10,919 nucleotides of DNA, taken from an uncultured Thermoanaerobacteraceae bacterium (GTDB taxonomy: Bacteria > Bacillota > DSM-12270 > Thermacetogeniales > Thermacetogeniaceae). The position numbers and the translations under genes are program-made. This document shows, one piece after another, positions 1-5,845 of this stretch (positions within the stretch are counted from its first letter, which is position 1; the number at the start of each line of letters is the position of its first letter). A model generated the notes under the pieces. The model worked only from the letters and a program-made list of their open reading frames with translations, did not search any database and was not told the origin of the DNA. Location of the stretch: assembly GCA_937914965.1 (NCBI GenBank), contig CALGIY010000288.1, positions 1 to 10,919 on the forward strand. The letters run 5' to 3'.

Positions 1-13
1 CTTATAAAGAAGC

Positions 14-45
14 AGCATTGCTGGTAGGGAGCATTGCTGGTAGGG
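14..45. repeat. Perfect 16-bp tandem duplication
   Basis: The unit AGCATTGCTGGTAGGG occurs twice head to tail at 14-29 and 30-45, directly upstream of the ATG at 54. Sixteen is not a multiple of three, so a duplication here would shift any reading frame running through it. This favours the region being untranslated, or the tail of an upstream gene. One frame entering the window stops at the TAG at 25-27, inside the first copy. Confidence 0.85.
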
Positions 46-53
46 TTGGGGAA

Positions 54-1076
54 ATGCTGAGGAGCATAGATGTAGAAAAGTCAGTGGGAAAGGTTTTATG
101 CCAGGATATTACCAAGATCGTGCCAGGTGAATTCAAGGGTCGGGCCTTTAAGAAGGGGCACATCATTACAGAGGAAGACATTCCGGAACTGCTGAAACTC
201 GGCAAAGAACATATTTATGTTTGGCAGTCTAATTCCAGTGATGTGCATGAAGATGAGGCAGCAATAAGAATAGCCAGGGCGGTTGCTGGGGCGAACATAA
301 CCTATGGAGAACCATATGAAGGGAAGTCCACCTTAAAATCGACTATCAAAGGGCTGTTTAAAATCAACAGTTCCCTTCTTCAAGAGGTCAACTCCATCGA
401 CTATGTTTCTGTTGCGAGTTTACCGAACAACTATACAGTAGAGTGTGACCAGACCCTTGCTGGCGCCAGGGTCATTCCCCTGATGATTGAGGATTCCAAG
501 TTGAGCCTTGTGGAGAAATTGTGCAGGCAACAGGGTTCTCCCTTTGAGGTTAAACCGTACAGGAAGTTAAAATTCGGGATTATTACTACTGGAAATGAGG
601 TCTATAAAGGGCGTATTAAGGATAAATTTGGCCCGGTGATGAAAAGTAAAATGACCTATTTTGATGCCCAGGACCTGGGTCAAGTAATCTGCCCGGATGA
701 TACGGAAACGATACAAACGGCTATCTGGAATTTTGTCGAAAAGGGTGCTGAGCTGATCCTCTTGACCGGGGGTATGTCAGTGGACCCAGATGACCTGACT
801 CCTAGTTCCATTAGGGATACCGGGGCTAATGTGGTCACCTATGGAGCACCGGTACAGCCCGGTAACATGTTCATGCTGGCCTATCTGCAAGGTGTGACAT
901 TGGTGGGTATCCCCGGGTGCGGTATGTACTTCCATACAACTGTTTTAGATGCTGTACTGCCGCGGATCTTTGCAGGTGAGGTCCTTGATAAAGGTTATTT
1001 TGCTGCCATGGGAGAGGGTGGCCTCTGCTCCCACTGCGAAACCTGCCGCTACCCGAACTGCTATTTCTGCAGGTGA
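54..1076 (+). CDS. MoeA-like molybdopterin-binding protein with Cys-rich C-terminus
   Basis: This 340-aa protein belongs to the MoeA/MoCF-biosynthesis superfamily that binds molybdopterin. It probably acts in the cytoplasm in maturation or sensing of molybdenum cofactor. The N-terminal part resembles the short clostridial homologues (conserved PGEFKGRAFKKGH, about residues 25-37). The MoCF-binding fold occupies roughly residues 175-305, with TTGNE and the glycine-rich LTGGMSVDPDD. The last 16 residues carry five cysteines (C325, C328, C331, C336, C339), a likely zinc or Fe-S site. It is shorter than a full MoeA (about 400 aa), so it is better called MoeA-like than moeA. I start at ATG 54 because homologues begin near this point. 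The frame stays open to the left edge through a TTG at 18 and the tandem repeat, so a 5' extension cannot be excluded. Substrate and partner enzymes are not visible here. Confidence 0.88.
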   Translation: MLRSIDVEKSVGKVLCQDITKIVPGEFKGRAFKKGHIITEEDIPELLKLGKEHIYVWQSNSSDVHEDEAAIRIARAVAGANITYGEPYEGKSTLKSTIKGLFKINSSLLQEVNSIDYVSVASLPNNYTVECDQTLAGARVIPLMIEDSKLSLVEKLCRQQGSPFEVKPYRKLKFGIITTGNEVYKGRIKDKFGPVMKSKMTYFDAQDLGQVICPDDTETIQTAIWNFVEKGAELILLTGGMSVDPDDLTPSSIRDTGANVVTYGAPVQPGNMFMLAYLQGVTLVGIPGCGMYFHTTVLDAVLPRIFAGEVLDKGYFAAMGEGGLCSHCETCRYPNCYFCR

Positions 1077-1161
1077 TAGACGTATACAGTTGTCTTTCAG
1101 GTACGCTGCTATGCTGGTGGGCGTCACTTGCTGCATCAGGAGTGGCATACCAGGAAATGAC

Positions 1162-1257
1162 ATGCCTTTTGAGGTCGAAGAATTCTACGAAATGTTTTAT
1201 CACTACCAGCTAACGGATCAGGAAATCAGCGAACTGCTGGAAGGGGCTAAAAATTAG
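1162..1257 (+). CDS. Possible 31-aa acidic small protein
   Basis: A short ORF begins at ATG 1162 with AGGA six bases upstream and ends at TAG 1255-1257. The predicted peptide is acidic and amphipathic, rich in Glu, Phe and Tyr, and ends with an ELLEGAKN-type helix. I recognise no family. It lies 85 bases after the molybdopterin-binding gene with no terminator visible between them, so it could be cotranscribed. Its last 11 bases overlap the convergent FtsL-like fragment. In-frame extension to ATG 1111 is possible but adds unconvincing sequence. It may be real or chance. Confidence 0.3.
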   Translation: MPFEVEEFYEMFYHYQLTDQEISELLEGAKN

Positions 1258-1477
1258 GTACATTAGTTGATACAATCATAGTTTGGTGAACACCAGAAAT
1301 AGTGGCTTCCGGGGTTGCCTGGGAGCCGTTATTTTCTAGTGCTGCCATATATTCTGGTAAAAGTTTATCTGGTTCTACCATCCCCAACCTGGCCCGGGCA
1401 ACTGTCTCCACTCTCTGCGGGGAGGTAAGGTTTGATGCTTGAAGTTCCATGGCTAGTGCTAGGTTGCTGACGAACAT
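1247..1477 (-). pseudogene. Truncated FtsL-like (septum protein) C-terminal fragment
   Basis: The 76-aa frame contains LTSPQRVETVARARLGMVEP (about residues 17-36), which closely matches the C-terminal end of FtsL/DivIC-type division proteins (pattern LxSPxRIExIAReeLGMv.P). Those proteins carry a short cytoplasmic N-terminus, one membrane helix and a coiled coil before this motif. Here only about 16 residues precede it, and an in-frame TGA sits 9 bases upstream of the ATG. No membrane segment is readable in the neighbouring frames. The ATG lacks a well-spaced ribosome binding site. The likeliest reading is a relic of a duplicated or displaced ftsL-like gene. A novel short protein is the alternative. 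It is not in an mraZ-mraW-ftsL-pbp context. Confidence 0.5.
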
Positions 1478-1546
1478 AAAACCCGATCAAACCACCTGTA
1501 TGTCCCTTAAAATCATTAAAATGTTACAAAAAGGTGATAATAGATA

Positions 1547-1575
1547 TTGTCAAATTAACGAGATTGTGATATACA
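1547..1575 (+). promoter_or_regulatory. Candidate extended -10 sigma-A promoter for the zinc-ribbon gene
   Basis: TTGTCA (1547-1552) is followed by a 17-bp spacer and TATACA (1570-1575), with TGA directly upstream giving an extended -10 (TGnTATAnA). Transcription would start near 1582. That leaves a leader of about 110 nt before the GTG at 1691. Position, spacing and the TGn element support it. No alternative closer promoter with a proper -35 was found around the TATACT at 1624. Confidence 0.5.
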
Positions 1576-1600
1576 TAAAACGTGATGCTTTATTGCATAT

Positions 1601-1689
1601 GGCTTGAGACCCGGAAAAAAAGGTATACTCCTAAAACCTCCGACTCTCATGCCAACCGATGAAGAAAACATATAAGAAGGAGGTTTTAG
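1601..1689 (+). promoter_or_regulatory. Leader RNA with anti-Shine-Dalgarno arm and possible pseudoknot
   Basis: CTAAAACCTCC (1631-1641) is the exact reverse complement of GGAGGTTTTAG (1679-1689). The second arm contains the Shine-Dalgarno AAGGAGG (1677-1683) of the gene starting at 1691. The 11-bp helix would mask the ribosome binding site. In addition, GGCTTGAGA (1601-1609) can pair with TCTCATGCC (1645-1653) as 8 bp with one T/T mismatch. The two helices interleave, which is the topology of an H-type pseudoknot with loops of 21, 3 and 25 nt. They could also be alternative states of a switch. Pairing is read directly from sequence; the regulatory role is inferred. Confidence 0.55.
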
Positions 1690-1690
1690 C

Positions 1691-1987
1691 GTGTACCAGG
1701 ACAAAACTCTTACATGCCGTGATTGCGGTAACGAATTTGTTTTCACTGCTGGCGAACAGGAATTTTACGCATCTCGTGGTTTTGAAAACGAGCCTTCACG
1801 CTGCCCAAATTGTCGGGCGGCGAGGAAGCAGCAGCGGAATAACCGTGGATCAGATCGGCAGCCGCGTGAAATGTTCAAAGCTATCTGCGCTGAGTGTGGC
1901 CGTGAAGCGGAAGTACCCTTCCGCCCGTCCCCGGACAGACCGGTTTACTGCAAAGATTGCTTCCAGAACAACAAATCACGTTGGTAA
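1691..1987 (+). CDS. Double zinc-ribbon protein (zf-trcl plus CxxC-type)
   Basis: A 98-aa cytoplasmic protein with four CxxC knuckles: C9/C12 and C38/C41 form the N-terminal probable zinc ribbon (zf-trcl family, with the typical EFVFTAGEQEFYASRGF segment between the pairs). C66/C69 and C87/C90 form a second ribbon. A basic, Arg/Asn/Gln-rich linker (about residues 42-60) suggests nucleic-acid contact. The family is widespread in Firmicutes and Chloroflexi with no established function that I know of. The GTG start is supported by AAGGAGG with a 7-base spacing and by the conserved N-terminus (MYQDKTLTC). The gene is monocistronic between its own promoter and a strong terminator. Its ribosome binding site can be sequestered by an upstream leader segment. 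Confidence 0.9.
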   Translation: MYQDKTLTCRDCGNEFVFTAGEQEFYASRGFENEPSRCPNCRAARKQQRNNRGSDRQPREMFKAICAECGREAEVPFRPSPDRPVYCKDCFQNNKSRW

Positions 1988-2010
1988 AAGGCTTGTAACG
2001 AGCCAGATCA

Positions 2011-2041
2011 AAAGAGGCGGGTATTTTTCCGCCTCTTTTTT
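2011..2041. terminator. Bidirectional rho-independent terminator
   Basis: The 10-bp perfect stem AAAGAGGCGG (2011-2020) / CCGCCTCTTT (2029-2038) has an 8-nt loop and runs into further T residues on the + strand. On the - strand the same stem ends in TTTT, so it can serve both the zinc-ribbon gene and the convergent hydrolase gene ending at 2099. Confidence 0.92.
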
Positions 2042-2098
2042 AATTATGATGCTTGCGGTACTAAAATGCAGTAAATACTGGAGGTCGCAGGATCCATA

Positions 2099-2821
2099 TT
2101 ATTTTGCAGGCAGGTCACAGGTGATGATGGTTTTTGATGCTTCATCAGCAGTGGTGACGAGGACACCCTCTGGATTGGCGATGAGGCTGTTTCCCAGGCT
2201 GACCATGCCAATGTGGCTGCCTACGGTGTTGGCCAGGAATACATAACAGTGATTTTCTACTGCCCTGGCAAGAGGGAGTGCCCGGTTTTTGTCCACCTTC
2301 CAGCGGGCTTCGGACGGCTTGTAGTAGTGAGCCGAGAGGATAAAGAGAGCATCGGTTTCACTGCAGGTGTTCTGTGCCAGTTCGGGGTAGTTCTGATCGC
2401 GGCAGATGATCACACCGAACCTGTAACCCCGAAAATCAAAGGCCAGAGTCTGTGTTCCGGGTGTGAAATATTTCTCCTCGGCGGCAGTGAGGTAATTTTT
2501 ATAATAGGTGTGAGTGGTTCCATCCGGGAGGATTACTGTGGCGGCATTGTATAGTTTCTCATCGTTAAAAAGGGCCCTGCCCACAATAAGGCCTATCTCC
2601 ATTTCTGCTGCCTGCCGGGTTACTTTATCTAGTGCTGATGATAAGTCTGCATTGAAGTTCTCATGGCATAATGTCTTTGGGTTATAACCTGTCAGGCACA
2701 TTTCAGGAAATACCAGCAGGTCGACTCCTCTCAAAGCTGCTTCTTTCGCCATCTTTAGTACTGTAGTAGTATTAGTCTCCAGTTCGTCAGCAATGAACAT
2801 TTGAGCTGCACCGAGTCGCAA
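2099..2821 (-). CDS. Nitrilase-superfamily carbon-nitrogen hydrolase
   Basis: A 240-aa cytoplasmic hydrolase of the nitrilase superfamily (amidase-type C-N hydrolase). The catalytic triad is readable, numbered from the start chosen here: Glu40 in FPEMCLTGY, Lys108 in YYKNYL, and Cys140 in ICRDQNYPE. The second conserved Glu lies in the TAAEEKYFTPG segment, and the WKVDKNRALPLARAVEN helix is typical. These enzymes cleave amide or nitrile bonds; the substrate cannot be told from sequence. The start is TTG 2819-2821, seven bases after GGAGGT on the - strand. A longer frame to TTG 2836 would place the ribosome binding site inside the gene. It is slightly shorter than typical members (260-290 aa) but complete. 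It stands alone, with no biosynthetic partner beside it. Confidence 0.9.
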   Translation of the reverse strand: MRLGAAQMFIADELETNTTTVLKMAKEAALRGVDLLVFPEMCLTGYNPKTLCHENFNADLSSALDKVTRQAAEMEIGLIVGRALFNDEKLYNAATVILPDGTTHTYYKNYLTAAEEKYFTPGTQTLAFDFRGYRFGVIICRDQNYPELAQNTCSETDALFILSAHYYKPSEARWKVDKNRALPLARAVENHCYVFLANTVGSHIGMVSLGNSLIANPEGVLVTTADEASKTIITCDLPAK

Positions 2822-2834
2822 TGTTATAACCTCC

Positions 2835-2882
2835 AAGGCATATATTGCCTTTTATTCTATAATGAAAATAATTGATGGGCAA
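2835..2882 (-). promoter_or_regulatory. Candidate promoter and operator-like dyad of the C-N hydrolase gene
   Basis: Reading the - strand, TTGCCC (2882-2877), a 17-bp spacer and TAGAAT (2859-2854) form a plausible sigma-A promoter, with the start near 2847. A dyad AAGGCA-tatat-TGCCTT (2835-2851) overlaps the predicted start site and could be an operator or a small 5' hairpin. Two GGTACC palindromes (2893-2898 and 2904-2909) lie just upstream of the -35. Confidence 0.4.
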
Positions 2883-3001
2883 GTATCAAAATGGTACCAT
2901 AACGGTACCTGGTTTGCTTTATTGTCTTATTTTGCTAGATAGATGTCTCTCAGAGAATAACCTCTTGTGGTCTTTTATCTCCGAGCATCCATTCTGGATA
3001 G

Positions 3002-3034
3002 CAGTGGACAGCAGAACCGTTCCCGTGTCCACTG
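3002..3034. promoter_or_regulatory. 9-bp inverted repeat upstream of the DUF134 promoter
   Basis: CAGTGGACA (3002-3010) and TGTCCACTG (3026-3034) are perfect inverted arms separated by 15 bases. A smaller dyad GAAC-c-GTTC lies in the spacer. No T-run follows, so it is not a terminator. It sits just upstream of the predicted -35 of the DUF134 gene, a position suited to a regulator-binding site, possibly autoregulation. The rest of 2883-3047 shows no convincing gene. Confidence 0.4.
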
Positions 3035-3047
3035 ACAAACTGGGGCT

Positions 3048-3075
3048 TTGTTGTTTTGAGGAGTAGTGCTAAAAT
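3048..3075 (+). promoter_or_regulatory. Candidate extended -10 promoter for the DUF134/NifX-like genes
   Basis: TTGTTG (3048-3053), a 16-bp spacer, and TAAAAT (3070-3075) preceded by TGC (extended -10). The start would be near 3082, shortly before the ribosome binding site at 3097-3103. The -35 is weak (three of six), so the call rests mainly on the extended -10 and position. Confidence 0.4.
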
Positions 3076-3101
3076 TGATAGGGGTACATGCCCGGTAGGA
3101 G

Positions 3102-3629
3102 GTGAGCATTATCCCGCGAAAAAGGAGAAAATGCATGGTGGAGTTTCTTCCATCGGTCACATATTACAAACCTGCGGGGGTTCCTCTGCGTGAACTGGAG
3201 GAAGTAAACCTAACTGTAGAGGAACTTGAGGCACTACGTCTGAAGGACTTGGAAGGGTTGGAACAGGTGCAGTGTGCTGATCAGATGGGGGTTGCACGGA
3301 CCACCTTCCAGCGTATTTTATATGCTGCCCGGGCCAAAATAGCAGAGGCCTTGGTGGAAGGAAAGGCAATCCTTATCGAAGGAGGCAGGTATGTGGTCCA
3401 TCCGGAGTGCAAGTACAGGTGTGCCGAGTGTGGATATGAGTTTAAGGAACCTCAGGACGCCTGGCAAAACGGCGTGTGCTGCCCAGATTGTGGTAAGGGT
3501 TCTGCACACAAGGTGCATAGCTGTGGGGGACCAGGGCAGGGGAGAAGGCATGGTTTTAGAGGGAGTTGCGGCCAAAATGATGCCAGTGAGACCGGTGGAC
3601 TACAGGAGAAACCTAAAAAGGATAAATAA
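3102..3629 (+). CDS. DUF134 HTH regulator with C-terminal zinc ribbon
   Basis: A DUF134-family protein, predicted cytoplasmic and DNA-binding. Residues 16-97 (numbered from GTG 3102) contain the family core: LPSVTYYKPAGVPLRELEEV, then the sigma70-region-4-like helix-turn-helix around TVEELEALRLKDLEGLEQ and MGVARTTFQRIL. A C-terminal zinc ribbon (C107/C110 and C127/C130) and a Gly/Lys-rich tail follow. The family often neighbours NifX/NifB-domain proteins, as here. The start is uncertain. GTG 3102 overlaps the AGGAGGT at 3097-3103, and ATG 3135 has AGGAG seven bases upstream but drops the conserved basic PRxR...LP N-terminus. A non-AUG start at ATC 3111 would fit both the family N-terminus and the SD spacing. 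Whichever start is used, the stop is 3629. The target and ligand are unknown; metal control of the downstream gene is inferred. Confidence 0.88.
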   Translation: MSIIPRKRRKCMVEFLPSVTYYKPAGVPLRELEEVNLTVEELEALRLKDLEGLEQVQCADQMGVARTTFQRILYAARAKIAEALVEGKAILIEGGRYVVHPECKYRCAECGYEFKEPQDAWQNGVCCPDCGKGSAHKVHSCGGPGQGRRHGFRGSCGQNDASETGGLQEKPKKDK

Positions 3630-3725
3630 ACCTTGTTTTTGATGCCGACTGTGAAATGTGTATTTGGTGGTATAACTGGGCAGAACACAGATAACCCAGG
3701 TAATAATAAGACAGGAGGAAAAATC

Positions 3726-4103
3726 ATGAAAATTGCAATGCCATATGCAAATGGTATGGTCAACCCCCACTTTGGCCAGAGCAGAGAATTTATTATCTTT
3801 GAGTCCGAGGGGAAAGAGGTAAAGGGAAGCTCGCTCATCAACAATGAAGACTCTTGTCATAACCATGAGGGATTGGCCAGTCTTTTGAAGGCCCAAGGTG
3901 TTGACGTGGTCATCACAGGTGGGGTCGGCCAGCCCATGGTGAGGGCACTGGGTAAGATGGGATTCAAGGTGGTGACAGGGGCATCCGGGGATGTTAAAAA
4001 AGTAGCAAACGACTATTTGAATGGCACCCTGGAAACTGCAGATATTAAACTCTGCGGCTGCGGTGATCATGAGCATGGGGACGATCATGGGCATCACTGT
4101 TAA
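3726..4103 (+). CDS. NifX/NifB-like dinitrogenase Fe-Mo cofactor domain protein with His/Cys tail
   Basis: A 125-aa protein of the dinitrogenase iron-molybdenum cofactor superfamily (NifX/NafY/NifB C-terminal type), whose members bind Fe-Mo or other metal clusters. The hallmark NPHFGQS segment is at about residues 13-19, and the core contains VDVVITGGVGQPMVRAL. The last 16 residues (110-125) are almost all Cys, His, Gly and Asp, a probable metal-binding tail. The start is ATG 3726 with AGGAGG seven bases upstream; the in-frame extension to 3633 lacks family similarity. It follows the DUF134 gene by 96 bases. An extended -10 (TGGTATAAC, 3668-3676) and a weak CTGGG/CCCAG hairpin there leave a second promoter possible. 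No nif genes are present, so a nitrogenase role is not supported. Confidence 0.9.
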   Translation: MKIAMPYANGMVNPHFGQSREFIIFESEGKEVKGSSLINNEDSCHNHEGLASLLKAQGVDVVITGGVGQPMVRALGKMGFKVVTGASGDVKKVANDYLNGTLETADIKLCGCGDHEHGDDHGHHC

Positions 4104-4138
4104 TTAAAATCGAAAATAGAGTTCGGAAAAACTTCTCT

Positions 4139-4167
4139 GGCTTCCAGTTAGTTCTGGGAGCCTTTTT
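4139..4167 (+). terminator. Rho-independent terminator after the NifX-like gene
   Basis: GGCTTCCAG (4139-4147) pairs with CTGGGAGCC (4154-4162) as 9 bp including one T-G wobble, with a 6-nt loop, followed by TTTTT (4163-4167). It separates the DUF134/NifX-like unit from the permease operon. Confidence 0.9.
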
Positions 4168-4211
4168 GGTGCGCCATGCCTCCCTAAAAAAAGATCTGAA
4201 AAAATAGAAAA

Positions 4212-4248
4212 TTGACTTGCATTTTTAATGGCTATATGCCAATATAGT
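4212..4248 (+). promoter_or_regulatory. Permease-operon promoter with ArsR-like operator dyad
   Basis: TTGACT (4212-4217) is a good -35. The -10 may be TATATG (4233-4238, 15-bp spacer), or TATAGT (4243-4248) used with TTGCAT at 4218. A perfect dyad CTATAT-gcca-ATATAG (4232-4247) overlaps the -10 region. Short AT-rich dyads at the promoter are typical operators of ArsR/SmtB repressors, and a broken ArsR gene ends this operon. Dyad and hexamers are seen; repressor identity is inferred. Confidence 0.5.
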
Positions 4249-4307
4249 AATATAAGTTTTGCGCTGGTTTCAAGTCAAAAAATAATTAAAACAGAAAGGA
4301 GAATACC

Positions 4308-5480
4308 ATGAAAGAACGCGACAAGTTACTGGGGTTAGTGTTACTTTTTCTTGCAGCATATTTTATTCCCTTTGGGCACCCACGGGTGGGCAAGGCTATC
4401 CTCGAAGGATTTTTGATGCTCCAGAATTATGCCCAGGAACATGTTCTCTTCTGCCTGATACCGGCTTTGTTTATCGCCGGGGCTATTTCTTACTTTGTTT
4501 CCCAGCAGGCAGTGATCAAGTACTTCGGTGGGGGAGCTAAAAAATGGGTGGCCTATCTGGTGGGTTCGGTTTCAGGTGCGATCTTAGCTGTTTGCTCTTG
4601 TACTGTACTGCCTCTTTTTGGCGGAATCTACAAGCGTGGCGCCGGGCTGGGGCCGGCTATTGCTTTCCTCTACTCGGGTCCGGCCATCAACATCCTGGCC
4701 ATTGTATTGACAGCTAGAGTGCTTGGTTGGGAGATGGGTCTGGCTAGAGCTGTAGGCGCTGTTTCCTTCGCACTGGTGATTGGTCTTTTGATGGCGTTTA
4801 TTTTCCGTAATGAGGAGCGGGAGCGTTTAGAAAATGCGCGTAAAATGATGGCTGAGCTGCCGGAAGAGAAAAGAACACCCCTGCAGACACTCCTGTACTT
4901 TTTCGTCATGATCTTGATTCTTGTTTTTGCTGCTTGGGGTAAACCGGCAGGGAGTGACGGCTTCTGGTTGGCTGTCTTTCAGGTCAAGTGGTATCTGGTT
5001 GCCGCCTTGCTCATTGTGCTTGCTTATATGGTCTGGCGCTGGTTTGAAAAGGATGAGATATCTTCCTGGTTGGATGCCACCTGGTTCTTTACTAAGCAGA
5101 TTATTCCGCTTCTCTTTGCCGGTGTCCTGGTAGCGGGTTTCCTGCTGGGGAGACCAGGGCTTGACAACGGAATCATTCCCTCTCGCTTGATTGCTGCTGT
5201 AGTGGGCGGTAATTCTCTGCAGGCCAATTTTGCAGCATCTCTTGCCGGGGCACTGATGTACTTTGCCACCCTGACGGAAATACCTATTCTCCAGGGGCTT
5301 ATTGGCTCTGGTATGGGGAAAGGACCTGCTCTGGCACTGCTGCTTGCTGGCCCTGCATTGAGTTTACCCAGCATGCTGGTGATCATCAGAGTTATCGGAG
5401 CTAAAAAGGGTTTGACCTTCGCGGGGTTGGTTGTGGTAATGGCCACTTTTTCCGGTTGGCTGTACGGGATGTTTTTTTAA
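4308..5480 (+). CDS. ArsP/DUF318-family permease
   Basis: A 390-aa polytopic inner-membrane protein of the permease family that includes ArsP, known for exporting trivalent organoarsenicals. About eight to ten hydrophobic segments are visible in two halves. They are joined by a charged cytoplasmic stretch around residues 167-190. Family signatures: CSCTVLPLFGGIYKRGAGLG (C96 and C98) followed by AFLYSGPAINI in the first half, and the equivalent LAGALMYFATLTEIP with LLLAGPALSLPSM in the second. The start is ATG 4308 after AAAGGAG. It heads an operon with a redox-active CxxC protein and an ArsR-type regulator, a common grouping that supports metal or metalloid export. Substrate specificity is not proven, since many DUF318 permeases are uncharacterised. 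Confidence 0.88.
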   Translation: MKERDKLLGLVLLFLAAYFIPFGHPRVGKAILEGFLMLQNYAQEHVLFCLIPALFIAGAISYFVSQQAVIKYFGGGAKKWVAYLVGSVSGAILAVCSCTVLPLFGGIYKRGAGLGPAIAFLYSGPAINILAIVLTARVLGWEMGLARAVGAVSFALVIGLLMAFIFRNEERERLENARKMMAELPEEKRTPLQTLLYFFVMILILVFAAWGKPAGSDGFWLAVFQVKWYLVAALLIVLAYMVWRWFEKDEISSWLDATWFFTKQIIPLLFAGVLVAGFLLGRPGLDNGIIPSRLIAAVVGGNSLQANFAASLAGALMYFATLTEIPILQGLIGSGMGKGPALALLLAGPALSLPSMLVIIRVIGAKKGLTFAGLVVVMATFSGWLYGMFF

Positions 5481-5562
5481 TCACTGGCAGCAGTATGGCC
5501 TTTAACCCGTGCGGAAGGTATTCTATTATATAAATACATCTAAATATTGAGGAGGAATATCA

Positions 5563-5799
5563 ATGAAAATCAAGATTTTGGGGACAGGGTGTGCCAAGTG
5601 CAAGAAGCTTGAAGAGATGGTGCGGGAGGTCGTCAGCGACCTGGGGGTGGATGCCGATATTGTGAAAATAACCGACCTCAACGAGATCCTGGAGTACGAT
5701 ATCATGATGACCCCTGGGCTTGTTGTAAACGGGGATGTTGTGTGCTCCGGAAGGCTTCCGAAAAAGGATGAGATCAGGAACTGGCTGCAAGGAGAATAG
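5563..5799 (+). CDS. Small thioredoxin-like CxxC protein (redox-active disulfide protein 2 type)
   Basis: A 78-aa thioredoxin/glutaredoxin-fold protein with GTGCAKC near the N-terminus (C10 and C13) and the cis-Pro loop MTPGLVVNG (P51). Size and motifs match the redox-active disulfide protein 2 family. It probably acts in the cytoplasm as a thiol donor or metal carrier for the neighbouring permease; this role is inferred from the recurrent permease-thioredoxin-ArsR grouping. ATG 5563 is preceded by GAGGAGG with good spacing. The 82-base gap after the permease contains an AT-rich stretch but no terminator, so the genes are likely cotranscribed. Confidence 0.9.
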   Translation: MKIKILGTGCAKCKKLEEMVREVVSDLGVDADIVKITDLNEILEYDIMMTPGLVVNGDVVCSGRLPKKDEIRNWLQGE

Positions 5800-5845
5800 T
5801 CTTAGAGCAGGCCAAATCAGAGCACAAGAAAGAGGAGGTGATGAA

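Noticed and set aside
1659..2246. 195-aa open frame over the zinc-ribbon gene
   Set aside because: It overlaps the well-supported zinc-ribbon CDS in another frame, crosses the strong terminator at 2011-2041, and shows no recognisable domain.
2872..3066. 64-aa open frame in the intergenic region before DUF134
   Set aside because: No ribosome binding site, no family similarity I can see, and it spans the dyad at 3002-3034.
3726..4103. Nitrogen-fixation gene call (nifX) for the cofactor-domain protein
   Set aside because: No other nif genes are visible, and the His/Cys-tailed short form is common in non-diazotrophic anaerobes, so no symbol was assigned.
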